A DNA stretch of 64,000 nucleotides from Ahaetulla prasina (lineage: Eukaryota > Chordata > Lepidosauria > Squamata > Colubridae). The stretch spans positions 163,109,502 to 163,173,501 of the forward strand of contig NC_080541.1 of assembly GCF_028640845.1 (NCBI RefSeq), in the 5' to 3' direction. Position 1 is the first letter of the stretch, and each line of letters starts with the position of its first letter. The position numbers and the translations under genes are program-made. Below the pieces are notes generated by a model, which was given only the letters and a program-made list of their open reading frames with translations, was not told where the DNA came from and did no database searches. This document shows positions 21,476 to 33,100 of the stretch, piece by piece.

Positions 21476-23800
21476 CAAAAGCAACAACAACCCCAATCTT
21501 ATCTGCTCATGTTGACACCATTAAAGAAGAAAAGGAAGGAAGAAAGAACTGACCTAGAGCCAAAAATGTTCAGAGGCTTTTTAAATGTAACCCAGAACCC
21601 TCAGCCAATATGTTTTTATTAGTTATTCAAAGGGCACTATTAGATAATTTTTACTACCTCCTGTTTGAGATCACTTTTCCACCACTTTTAAAACAAGACT
21701 ATCGTGATTATTTTACAGCATCCTTGGTATTCTCAGATCAATCCCAAGGGTTGCCCATAATAAACCTCATAATGTGAATTATATAATACATTGTAACAGG
21801 GCAATTACTATTATAAGAACACAGTCTAAGCTTTCTATTCCATTTATAAGAAACTTTTCTTCAGAATAAAATGGGTACACGAAGAGGGAAAAAGTGTTTC
21901 AGTTTATCTAGATTTAAGTAGTTACATTAAATGTAGATCTGCTAACTCTATATAATATTATTTATACCAGTTTATCTGTAATTGAGAATGGCTGCTTACA
22001 AAAGCAATCAGGTAATCAATGTGATCCAGAAACAGCGTATTTTCATAAGACTCCACTGGGTTGCTTCCAGTAATCCTTTCTTCTCCTTTTTGTCACTTTG
22101 ATCACTCTTTAAACAGTAGCTTTCTTTGTATAGCTGGGCAGTACACTAATAAAAAGGGACTCAATAATTACTTTCATTTCTTTTGTGTCTTATAATTATT
22201 TTTCACAGTTAAAATATGGCTGCTTGATATCCAGAGCTTTCAAGTAAGTAGTCTTTCAAGTTTCCTTCAAAACCTGAACAGGGAAAAACAAAAACCTAGT
22301 CTAAATGTGCATAATTAAGTTTATTGCAAAGAAGACAGAGCTAAACAATTTTACCCAATATTTGGGTGCACAGTTGTTCATTGGCTTCATATACTTTTGT
22401 AAATCATGGTCTCCTTTTGAGTTCATGCAACAATTTAGGCCACTGGTCTATAAACACAATAGCTGGTTTACAAAGCATATTAAGTTTATGTAAAAAAAAA
22501 AAATCCTCCACATTATATCTTTTTGTAATATGTGAGACCAACTGCTCACTCAAATGAATTCCACATAAAATTAACTTTGTTTTGACAAGTCCCATTTTTT
22601 CCTATAACAAGTTTCGAGATCGTAGTTATGAATTCCTTCCTATTTTATCCTCACAAGCAGCCTGAGGGATTTAACAGAAAGACTAAATAGATGGCAATAG
22701 CCACTAAAGAGATCTCCAAGACAGAAAAATGTGATTTTAGATCCCAGCTGCCACAGTATCAGGAACTGAGTTTATGATGACTGAGTCAAAACTCTCAGAT
22801 TTTACTTTGACTATGCCTGAAGTATCACCTTCCAAAAAGGAACAAGTGGCTTCCTAGATAATTTGTGCCATTCTCTGCTTCCATCATTTACCATAAGTTT
22901 ACATGTCAATTGTGATTTACACTAGAAGGGGGAAGCCTTTGATCTGGTTTCCTTAACAGGTATCTAGTCTGTTGCCCAAATTTACAAGCTGCTTTTATCC
23001 CTTCCACACAATACTAATCATTGGACACTGATATTTGGGTTAGTAAACTCTAATTTCTCTCCCAGGTAACTGTCACCTTTTGTTTCATTCCTGAGCTTTT
23101 ATTTTTCAAGCACCACAGCTGACCCCTGAACTCAATTTGCACTTGCCTATTGATGCATAAATATCTATAATATCACAGTAAATTAAATTCCATTTTAAAG
23201 GGTTTCTATTTAACACTCTGTCAGAACTTTCACAGTATTTGATTTCTGGTTTCCTCTGCCCACTGACAGGTTTATCTCAATATGGTATGATTAATGAAAC
23301 CATATATTTAGGGAAAGCATGGCTGGCATTACCATAATCTCTTAATGCTTGCTTAGGCAACATTGTATTTTGCCAGCAGGGCTCCAAAAACTTCCAGCCT
23401 CTTTAGTTCTGGCAGAACAAGCAGGAAAGATTAGCAGGCTGAGGGAATGGGTGGGATTGTAATGCATAGCAGGCTGATGGCTTGCTAAATTGGACAACTT
23501 TCCACTTAAATGGCTCTGGCAAAGCACCATTGAGGTGTTTGTGGGTTTTAAAGCCATCTTGTCTTTCACTGGTGAAAACACCAGGATGTTTGAGAAGGCA
23601 GGTCTTTGTCAACTTTTAAGGATTTCCAAAGGAATAGCACCCTTGTAAAATAACCAAAAACAACTCCATTTCATTCTGTATAACAAGTGGGCAACTGAGG
23701 ATAACACAAAATTAACCCTTAGGAGACAAAATATGCCAAAAAGAAATGTGTGTTAATGTTTGGGGCCTTAAGTGATTAGATACATATGTGCAACATGTTT

Positions 23801-23825
23801 ACTTATGGTTTATTAAACCATAAGT
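23801..23825. repeat. Perfect short palindrome
   Basis: Twelve-base arms (acttatggttta and taaaccataagt) flank a single central base. The motif aaaccat recurs loosely elsewhere, so this may be the core of an ancient MITE. Confidence 0.6.
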
Positions 23826-23858
23826 TTCCTCAACTATTTCAGTTTCACAAAGGTTGTA

Positions 23859-24244
23859 CAGATAGTCCTTGAACATACAACCACAACTCTAGCCCAAAAT
23901 TTATGTTATTATTAAGTGAAAAATTTGATGAGTGAGTTTCGCCCCATTTTATGACTTTTCTTGCCTCAGTTGTTAAGTAAATCACTGCAGCTGTTAAATT
24001 AATAACACATTGTTAAGTGAATCTGGTTTCCCCATTGACATTGCTTGTTCAGAAGGTCACAAAACGGGATCATGTGACCCCGGGACACTGCAGCTCTCAT
24101 ACATGTGTATCAGTTGTCAAGCATCTGAATGTAAATCATGTGACCATGGGGATGCTGCAACAGTCGTAAGAGTGAAAAGTGGTCATAAGTGGCTTTTTCA
24201 GTGCCATTGTAACTTTGAGCAGTCACTAAGTCGAGGACTATCTG
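23859..24244 (+). mobile_element. Tc1/mariner-type MITE with TA duplication
   Basis: Same family as 17159-17554. The left end cagatagtccttgaacatac and right end taagtcgaggactatctg are flanked by TA (23857-23858 and 24245-24246). It is full length (386 bases) but diverged, and noncoding. Confidence 0.8.
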
Positions 24245-24493
24245 TATGGGCTGTATCCAAGATATGAATCTGATCACTTTTTTTCCTTTCTCTTCCTACC
24301 ACCTTATCTTTGACTCTCCCATCACCCTGATAGTCATCCTATTCTTCTTTCCCATGCAGTATAGTAGGTTGATGGCAGAGGCATTAACTCTGTAAAATGA
24401 TAAAAGAGTACAGAAAATTGTGCTGAAGGTTTTAAAGATCTAGATTTAACAGACAAATAATAGTTGACTGGCTTTACACATCGTGTAAAATGT

Positions 24494-24602
24494 TGGGGTC
24501 CTTGGTGCTCTCTGAGCCTGGTTGTTTTCTTGCAGGCATTTCGTTACCAAATTAGGTAACATCATCAGTGCAAACATCTGCATGGCATGGGTCCATGCTA
24601 CT
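24494..24602 (-). repeat. Foldback arm in composite with a LINE end
   Basis: The sequence cttggtgctctctgagcctg, then gttttcttgcaggcatttcg and ggtaacatcatcagtgca, is the same arm as at 17908 and, inverted, 25232-25275. It continues through ctgcatggcatgggtccatg into the LINE tail. The junction with the LINE is identical to that at 6048/6049. Confidence 0.6.
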
Positions 24603-24774
24603 TTATTTATTTTTTATTTATTTATTTTGTCAATCATATATAAGATAACAGGTAAAAGTATAAACATAATTTGGATACATGAAAAGAGTAAGTAAAAAGG
24701 AATATTAGGAGAGGGTCGGTAGGCACGCAGGTGCACTTATACATGCCCCTTACAGACCTCTTAGGTATGGGTGG
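24603..24774 (-). mobile_element. LINE 3' UTR and tail, same family as 5735-6048
   Basis: Inverse of the 5.9-6.05 kb sequence: TTTA-rich tail, then tgtcaatcatatataagata, ggtcggtaggcacgcaggtg, and cccttacagacctcttagg. Only the 3' UTR remains. It is fused to foldback sequence on its 3' side. Confidence 0.65.
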
Positions 24775-24784
24775 CAACTGGCCT

Positions 24785-25230
24785 GCCCCACCTACAGCAG
24801 CAGCATACTGAGGATCTCGTCAGCCAAGGAATTTCAGCTGGTGGGTTCCAGGAGAAGAGCCTTCTCTGCCATGTTTCCTCTCCTCTGGAACATCTTACCC
24901 CCTAAAGTGAGATTGTCTCACCCTCCTGATGTTTTTAAGAGCCTTGGTTCTGCCAGATGGCTTGGGCACCCAAGGAGGGAGCTGATTAATTAAATTCAAC
25001 TCCACCTCCCTCCCCATGTGTCCAGCTCCCCTCTTTGCTATCTTATGCCCATGATTTTATGTGTTAATGTTTTTTATCTGCTGTGTTGTTGTTTTTTTAC
25101 AAAGTATGATTTTAACATTTTTCAATGTTTCTATGTTGTAAGCTGCCCAGAGTTATTGGATTTGAGATGGGTGGCAAATAAATTTTATGAATGAATGAAT
25201 GAATGAATGAATGAATGAATGAATGAATGA
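24785..25230 (+). mobile_element. LINE 3' end with (AATG)n tail, L2-like
   Basis: The translated 5' part (peptide FQLVGSRRRAFSAMFPLLWN, then ILPPKVRLSHPPDVFKSLGS) matches in style the C-terminus of the L2-like protein at 46.5 kb (RAFSVGAPTLWNKLPP). The 3' UTR ends with gttgtaagctgcccagagtt and ggcaaataaat, then eleven GAAT units (25187-25230). It is 5'-truncated. Confidence 0.65.
25187..25230. repeat. (GAAT)n microsatellite
   Basis: Eleven tetranucleotide units at the very end of a LINE 3' tail, so it is probably an expanded retrotransposon tail. Confidence 0.9.
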
Positions 25231-25296
25231 AATGTCTGCAAGAAAACAATCAAGCTCAGAGAGCACCAAGGATCCCACAGTTCAACCCCAAGCTAC
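25231..25296 (+). repeat. Foldback right arm
   Basis: The sequence aatgtctgcaagaaaacaat, then caagctcagagagcaccaag and cccaagctac, is inverted relative to 24494-24560. The two arms thus bracket both LINE ends, as if the LINE pieces sit between the halves of one foldback element. Confidence 0.6.
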
Positions 25297-25408
25297 AAAT
25301 GTTGAGACTCTAGAATAGGGGTGTCAAATACAAAGCCTGCGGGCCGGATCCAGCCTGTGATGTGGTCAGATACAGCCCATGGGGCTCTCCTGGAAAATGT
25401 AAGGGGCC

Positions 25409-26330
25409 AGTGATTAAAGATGAAAATATAGAAACTATTAGAGATTGGTTAAAAGTTTTAGAAAATGAAAGGAGGAATAAAGAAATTATTGAAAAATTAG
25501 GGTTAAGCAGGTTTGAAAAAATACAGATAGAAAAATGGACAAAAAAATTAAGGGAAAACTATTCGATAAATAGATGTGAAACTGAATTTGAATATTTAGT
25601 ATCTCAGATTATGAAAGATGAAATTGGGCTAAAGGGACTTGTTAGCAGGGTTTATAAGATTATAAACTCTGATGAAAAATTACAAAGAGTGATGAGGACA
25701 AATTGGGAAAAAGATCTTAATATTGAAATACCAGAGTCAGATTGGAATGTGAATTGGAATAGTAGAATTATGGGAACCTTATTTATAAGGATTAAAGAGC
25801 ATAATTATAAAGTTGTTTGGAAATGGTATTTGACTCCAGTAAGACTGTCACAAATGGATAAAAAAATTAGTAAAAAATGTTGGAGATGTGAGATGGAATT
25901 GGGGACTTATGAACATATGTGGTATAAATGTGATAAGGTTAAAAAGTTTTGGCAACAATTGGAGAAAATGATATTTGAAATGATGGGGAAAGTAATAACA
26001 TTGAGAGTGGAAACTATATTATTGTTGGTAATTAAGGAAATAGAATTAACAAAATATGAAAAAGAATTGATTAGAATTATGATTATAATAGGTAGAATTA
26101 TAATAGCTAGATATTGGAAACTAGATGTGATTTTTAGAATAGAAGAGTGGAATTCTGAAATGTGGAAATTAGCTTTAAATGATAAAATGACATGTGATAT
26201 TAAAATTAGAAGTGGTGTGTATAAAGAAGATATTTTCTGGAAGACTTGGAAACCATTTGTGGACTATGCGCTTGGAACATTGGACGCTTCGGTACCTGTA
26301 CCTCGAGAACGTGGATTTTGGCAATCATGA
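25409..26330 (+). pseudogene. L1 ORF2 protein, C-terminal fragment
   Basis: About 306 residues of an uninterrupted frame end in a stop at 26328-26330. It contains the C-terminal cysteine/histidine motif CWRCEMELGTYEHMWYKC (C-x2-C-x8-H-x4-C), preceded by the WY-x2-P-x-RL segment (WYLTPVRL) found before it in L1 ORF2. Endonuclease and reverse transcriptase domains are lost by 5' truncation, so it cannot transpose. The frame stays open through this fragment, which suggests a fairly recent insertion. The in-frame Met at 25362 belongs to the host MITE, not L1. Confidence 0.85.
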
Positions 26331-26457
26331 GGATATATCCGAAGACCCAAATCTTCCTTTTTTTTTTATGTATAGCACAAGGGTGGAAAATGTATTTTCT
26401 TTTTTTGTTTGTAACGTTAAAAATTTATAAAAAAAAAAAAAGAAAAGGTAAGGGGCC
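25409..26457 (+). mobile_element. 5'-truncated L1 LINE with poly(A) and 15-bp TSD
   Basis: The insertion is bounded by aaaatgtaaggggcc (25394-25408) and aaaaggtaaggggcc (26443-26457), a 15-bp target duplication with one mismatch. The A-run at 26429-26441 is the poly(A) tail. The body encodes the L1 ORF2 C-terminus, with A-rich codon usage typical of L1. It sits inside the hAT MITE, so it is the youngest layer of the nest. Confidence 0.88.
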
Positions 26458-27082
26458 GGCCCACGTGGCTTTGGCCCGGTCTACCCAATGTGAAGAGGAC
26501 ACATCAGACCAGTGTGGCTTCGGCCCGATCTACCCATATGCAAAGAGGAAACATGCCAGCACTTTGGGGAGTGGCATCAGGCTGGCCATGCCTACCCAGC
26601 TGCTCACGCCTCCCGTCTCCCTCCAAGGTCAACCACAGCCCTGATGCGGCCCTCAATGAAATTGAGTTTGACACCCTTGCTCTAGAAAGAGTGCAGAGAA
26701 GAGCAACAAAGAACGGTTGCTGGGATTGGGTATGTCTAGTTTAATGAAAAGGACTATAGGTGACATGATAGCAGTGTTCAGATATCTCAGGGGTTGCCAC
26801 AAAGAAGAGGGAGTCAAGCTATTCTCCAAAGCACCTGAGGGCAGGACAAGAAGCAATGGATGGAAACTAATCAAGGAGAGAAGCAACATAGAACTAAGAA
26901 GAAATTTCCTGACAGTTAGAACAATTAACCAGTGGAACAACTTGCCTCCAGACCTTGTGAATTCTCCAACACTGGAAGTTTGTAAGAAGAAATTGAACAA
27001 CTATTTGTCTGAAATGGTACAGGGTTTCCTGCCTGAGCAGAGGGCTGGACTAGAAGACCTCCAAGGTCCCTTCCAACTCTGC

Positions 27083-27167
27083 TATTCTATTCTATTCTAT
27101 TCTATTCTATTCTATTCTATTCTATTCTATTCTATTCTATTCTATTCTATTCTATTCTATTCTATTC
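27083..27167. repeat. (TATTC)n microsatellite from a CR1 tail
   Basis: Seventeen perfect pentanucleotide units directly follow the CR1 3' end. Microsatellite seeding by CR1 tails is described for advanced snakes, which supports the taxonomic guess. Confidence 0.9.
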
Positions 27168-30100
27168 ACCTATGTAAAACTTTGTGTTTTTTCTTGTGGT
27201 TTGTTGAATATGTTTTGCTTATTGTTTCATGATTGTTTTTCCCACTTCAAGTTCAGTACAGGTTGGTGATGAGAAGGACCTGGCAAAGTCCCCTTGACTA
27301 AGCAATGCCATCCAGTGGGGACCCAGGAAACATACCTTCTTTGTCACTGTGCCTGTCCTCCAGAAAAGCATATCTAATTCCCTATACATTTCCTTAGAAA
27401 GTTCCAATGAGTTAAGTTAGCTTTCCTGACACATTTAGAACATGGATTTCCTCCCAGCTTCCCCCAGATATTCATATATGAAATATAAGTGGGCTCATTT
27501 TGGAGTTATTGATGGAAATACATATGCTGCCTTAGATATGATGGTGGTTTTGGGGGAATTATTTCAATTTGTTGGTCACTATCCAAAATCATATGTCATG
27601 TGGGAGACCATATATATATATATATACTGAATGAATGAATAACTGAAAGAATAACTGAATAAATGATATGTGGTCCCAGCTGGTATGTGGATTCACACAG
27701 AGCATTAAGCTAAAAATAAGATTCATGGCAAGGTGTATATATTATACTATATACATGGCTTACAAATGACAGTGATTTAATTCATACAATATGCTAACTC
27801 CAAACCAAGCAAATGACGCATTGGCTTAATGTGATGTATGAATCCAATCATTCTTAATCCAACTAGTAGAAATTTTGAAATGAATTTTAGACTGTTGTTT
27901 GTGTCCATGGACTAATATGTCTATATGATCTTAATATATCTATAAAGAGAGATGTGCTCACAGAGCCACATAAAGACATTACATTGCCTGCTTTTTATTT
28001 CAAAGATATGGATTTTTTAATATAGAATTTGTATTGTTTATATGAAGCATAATGAAATTTCTTAATTTACATTCATTGTTATGAATGTAACAATGGATCA
28101 ATAGTAGAAAGATAATAGGTAATAATATCCAATTGAAAACCTATGAATCATTTTGTATGGTTTTGTAGAGTTCAAGTGTTATTCTGATATGCAAACCAAA
28201 GTCCAAACCACAACATAGTTTGTGTACATATCCTGCCACAATAGGGCGAGGGTAGAATCTGTTGGGTTTGTATTGACATTTGAATCAATATAGTCTATTT
28301 CCCTCAATATCAAGGTCACACCACAGCTGCTGCCCTGATCTTTAAAATGCGAGTTCACTTTTTACAACATCAAATTTCACATTTTCGGGTTTTCTGGAAA
28401 TAACGTAATTACAAGAGAAAAGAATACATTTCCCTTTCTGGAATCTTCGTGGTAAAATTATTATAATTCTCTGGCACGTTCCTGACTTTTTGGAGTCATT
28501 TTGTATCTTGCTTTTTAACCTTTGACAACAAATATTGTTGTATCATGAAGACAGCAAATCCAAACAATTACATATGTAGTCCAACTGCATACTCGAGAAA
28601 ATCAATATTTGACATCTTTGCAACTCCTTCTTCCGAACAGCGTTCAATAGCCTTTATTCACTATACATTTATATCTCTTTCAGATTTGCCTTTGTCACCA
28701 GAAACCCATTTTTCTCCTTTGACTTCTACATAACTTCTTTGCCCTGTACTTTTACAGATGCCTTCTGGCTATAAATACTAATGAAATCTCTTTGCTTAAT
28801 TCAATTTTGCTGGTACACTTACAGTTATGACCTAACTTTCCCACGAGAGAAAGACTGATTGAACATTTCAATACCTTATGGATGGGAGCAAACATTCTAC
28901 AGAACTGGACTGACAATTTCCATAATTATAGAATTCACAGCCTAATGACCTTAAAAAACAATAAAAGGATCTCTTGTTAATTCCATTTCTGTTACTGACA
29001 TTCAGGATATTTCATTTTTCACGGGACAACAAATTTACTTTTTATTTTCAAAAGAGCACTCTATCCTTTTACCCTAGATTAAATTTTCTGAATGTTGAAG
29101 GATTTCATTGAATATTTAGCATTTCTTTGTCTTTTAAAAGTTAGAATATTTATGATCCTTAGAATGCTTTTGACTGATTTATAGCAATCAATTATGAGAG
29201 TGCATTTTCAAATAGCTCTTTTAAAAAAGAGGAATAGAATAATTAAAAAGATCAGAAGTCCTCCCTTGCATATAATTATTTCATTATGCTGCTATAGAGC
29301 CGAAATTATTTTTGCTGACTGGGAACTATTGTAAATGAACAAAATCTATAGTAATATACTGTACACTAGCAGGCAGTTCTTCATGAGAATTAAGGCCACT
29401 AATTGCATAAATTGTTATGCAGCCTGGTGTTTCACACTGTATATAAACCTAATGACTAGGATCCTTTCTTCTAGTATAGACAGACTCAAAGCATAACCTT
29501 ACAATACAATCAATTTATTTCTCAAACAGGTTTATTGCTTTGTTAAACATTCATTTAGATAACGATTCACTCTGTGCTCACCACAGGGGGAAATACACAT
29601 GGTCAATGTTGAGATGCAGGGTCTTCTCCCAACCAGAGCTGCATTTAAAGAATCGATCATATTATTATAGACCACATATAGACCACCATTATAGATTACA
29701 TGGTCTATAATCAGGTGGAGTGATGCTTTGCCAATCTTCACCAAGAAGGTTACTGCTGTAAAATCTTTAGATTCAAAAAAATAAATATCCTTCTAGCCTG
29801 GTTTTCCCTCTACTTAGCATTCTTCAAATATAATGGACCATAGTTGCTTTAATCTCTAGGAAGCATGAGCTTGATGGTTGGGAATTATGGGATACGGAGC
29901 CCATCACATTGGGAAGGAATCAGGTAGTGGACAGCTGAGATAATGTAATAATAAATAATAATTCAAGAAGCTTACTCTCAAGACTTGACGTGGACCTGCT
30001 GGTGATACTTGCAACGGGTCCTCCATTCACCTACCTCTCCAAGAAACATTGAATAGCTGCGGATAGCCTATTTTAATTTTGTCTATGCCCTGATAAGAAT

Positions 30101-33100
30101 TTCAGTGGGAGTCAATATGGTTAAGCTGCTGAGATGGGACCAAGGAGATGCAATATCAAGTCCCCACTCAACCATAGAACAGGTCCAGCATGTTGGACTG
30201 AGAAATAGTGATTGGTCCAAAGGAACCTATTGACAGGATAAGCTTGACTATGTCATAGATGGGTTTGGGAAGAAGGGTATGTTGTGCAAACAGAAAAAAC
30301 AAGTTTGATGATCTAGTCGACAAGTCAAAGAAGTCAAATTTACTCAAAGAGTTCTGGATATATTTGAGACAAAAAAAAACCTGATTGGGAAGTTAATTAG
30401 ATCTTTTGTCATTCATAGCAAAGATAATATCCTAGGGTTCCTGAGACCTTGTGAAAATGGAGCATCTTTATAGGTCTGGAGGAGTTAAAAAGGGCTTGGA
30501 ATGGGTGTGTTTGGTTAACCAGTTTCCTGCCAGGTACTATCAGGCGTACTAATCTTGTAGTGTAATAAGTGAGGCTGTGAGTTTACTAAATTGTGTGAAC
30601 ACAGCTACAGGATTGCTCTGAGCATAAGATTAGAAGAGATCATTTCATATCGCCTTGTGCTTTTAGAAGAAAGACAAGATCGACATTGAATGCATGTAGA
30701 TGGACAGACATAAAATACAACCACAATAAAACAATGATCTCTAGCTAACTTAAGCTGGCATCAACACTGCTTCTCTGGCTGTCACTACTGCCCCAAAGTT
30801 ACATTTGCCAGAATGCACAGCCTGGAAGAGTTACCAAAGGGCTCTTTGCACAGGGTCTCTTCAAGGGTGGCCCTTACAAGATGATACTGCCATAAAGGCC
30901 TGAGATTGCTGCCTATTTTGGCTACATCTTTTCCTATTGTAACGGAGATGCCTGGACTCTTACCACTGGAGACAGGCCCCACCCCTCTGTATCCTGCCCT
31001 AAAATAGAACTTTCAGCCCGTGTCTAGTGATGTCAGATTGGATATATATCTGATGACTAAATTTGAGGACCTGTGCTATATTTAGGACATTGCGTCAGAC
31101 TCCATGCTTTCTACGTGTCCTTCTGGCAACTTTGACACCTGCTATTACATATCTTTCCTCTGGCAAAGCATGTTTGGAATCCTGCAAGATTTGGTCATAT
31201 CCTTGCCTCTTCCCCTGCTATTTCCTAGTGGGCAATTTGGCCTTTTGAAAACTCTGGCACATCTGCTTCAGAAATTTGCCAGAATTTCCTCATTGGCTAA
31301 GTTCATCTGCACTAGAGCCATTTCTTTGCAGGCTGTCAATCCTGGGACAGCTATGTCCAGAAGGTTTATTGAAAATCTGCCATCTGTCTCTATGTGCATG
31401 CCCAAACTTATCGCCCTCTATGCCTTGGGAACTTACTGGTCTCCAGTGCATTGCCTGCTGTGGAAAGTTTGCTCAATAGCCCTGCACTAACCAGCAACTG
31501 TATCACACTCTACACAAGGAACTAACATCTTGTTTTCATCTGATCCAAAATGCCTACAACAGTTATCCATGTTGATGCTTCATGTGGTACTTTAATTGTC
31601 AAATATAGTTTAAAATTGTACCAGGCTGAAACTGTAAACAGCCACCCTCTGAGGCTGGTCCAGATAATGCTCATTTTCTAGCCAAGACTCCAAAATATTG
31701 AAGTTTCCCAAGTTCATAGTATTGAGCCAATTAATAGATCTTGACTGAAGGCTCAACGTTTCAAAGAGATATCGAAATCACTTCTATGCTGTAATTTCCA
31801 ATAATATTAGATAATTTTGTCCAAACTTCAAGAACGATATTTTAGACTAGGAAACATGTTCTCCCTCCCCACAAAAGACAAACGCATAATGCATATTGAT
31901 TGGCTCACACGTAATATATAACAAAATTAATCAACACTCTGGCTTAAAATGTTGTTTAAATCCAGCAATTGTGATTTGTAAAGCATGGTCTTTGACTTAG
32001 CATGTTGTGCAGACCTAGCTAATTATGATTTATTCAATAAACAACGGCTAAGAAATCCTGCCTTGATATAAGCCTATTCTGAGCTATAAAAATTATTCCG
32101 ATGTGAACGGAGGATGGATAATTGGATTTATAGGTCACTTCATCTCAAAATCTGGGAGGGGAGGGCTAATGATAAACTTTTCATCCCAATCTTTGCATCA
32201 GGGAAGCAGTTATAATAGCAACATTTTAGTGTGTGCCGGAAACAATTTTCTCTTATTCCAGCAAGATCTGCTTCATACAACCCTCACTGAAATTAATTGA
32301 GAAACTTGCATATTATTGAACCCTGAACTGACAACTTCTCCAGATTTGAACCATGACAACAAGAAAGAATTGGACAAGAAAGAATTGGAGTGATGGCATT
32401 CACAGTGGGTTTGGTTCAGTTCCCATTGTTTCTGAATCATACCCAGATTTGTGTGATCAGCAGTCGCTGAAGTTTGGCAAAGAAGGAAGTGCCTATAACG
32501 CCATTAGCATGAGTAAACCTTGGTGGGGTTCTGTTAGGCAATTGATGAAGTTGTTCAGTTCCTGGCTAAGCCTCAGCGATGTGTGAAAGGAACCATGGAT
32601 TAGCACATCTTCGGGAGTGTTAATGCCTATTGCCAGGTACACAGCTTTGGGGCACCCGCCTAGATCATTCTGAATGTAAATGGCTTATTTCGCTCCTCTT
32701 TGTGAATTCAGTATTTCAGGAAGTGTGTCATTTTGCAACCCCCACCCCCACAGCCAAATTTGCTCTGCTAAAATAACCTCGACAAGGAGCAAGTTTGTTT
32801 AAACTAACCCAACAAACACAGACAAGCAATGTCCAATTTGGGGATAAGCTTCTGGTTGTTTCAAACCCAGACTGAACATGAGCCATCATTTCTAATGTCC
32901 ATCATTTTTGAGCCATTTACAATCTGTCTCTTCCTCTTCTCCAATAGCCAGTGAGTGAAACAAAGTCCTGTTATAAATGAGAAATAAAGACTGAAGGACC
33001 ATGGTTTATATTAATATCTTATATTGTAGACGCTTCACATGTTCTTGATCGAATTAAAGTATCAAAGAAAACCCTGGTGCAAAAAAGCTGAATCCAAATG

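Larger units (their letters stand above)
18060..23795. other. Long unique AT-rich stretch with two LINE-tail scraps
   Basis: Apart from the short LINE tails near 19.14 and 21.40 kb, this is non-repetitive AT-rich sequence without recognisable exon or RNA gene. Open frames are all below about 90 codons and lack known motifs. Blocks of it may be conserved noncoding DNA, but this cannot be judged from a single sequence. Confidence 0.4.
25316..26679 (+). mobile_element. hAT MITE with perfect TSD, carrying an L1 insertion
   Basis: Ends taggggtgtcaaa and tttgacacccttg are terminal inverted repeats, flanked by a perfect 8-bp duplication ctctagaa (25308-25315 and 26680-26687). Without the L1, the element is about 315 bases with gcgggccggatccagcctg and gatgcggccctcaatgaaat, a familiar nonautonomous hAT pattern. 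It inserted into a CR1. Confidence 0.88.
25297..27167 (+). mobile_element. CR1 LINE 3' part, split by a hAT element, with (TATTC)n tail
   Basis: The 5' piece (25297-25315, gttgagactctagaa) continues after the inserted element at 26688 with agagtgcagagaagagcaac, the same continuous sequence present inverted near 37.85 kb. The 3' piece encodes the CR1 C-terminus (TIGDMIAVFRYLRGCHKEEG, then INQWNNLP). It ends in ggtcccttccaactctgcta and a 17-unit TATTC tail (27083-27167). Frames contain shifts, so it is dead. Confidence 0.85.

Noticed and set aside
25362..25408. Start codon of the 322-residue frame as a gene start
   Set aside because: These bases belong to the hAT MITE and the target duplication. 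The L1 frame only runs on from them by chance.
31063..31490. 128-codon open frame in a GC-richer patch
   Set aside because: No motif or family recognised, and an overlapping frame of similar length exists. I could not support a pseudogene or gene call.
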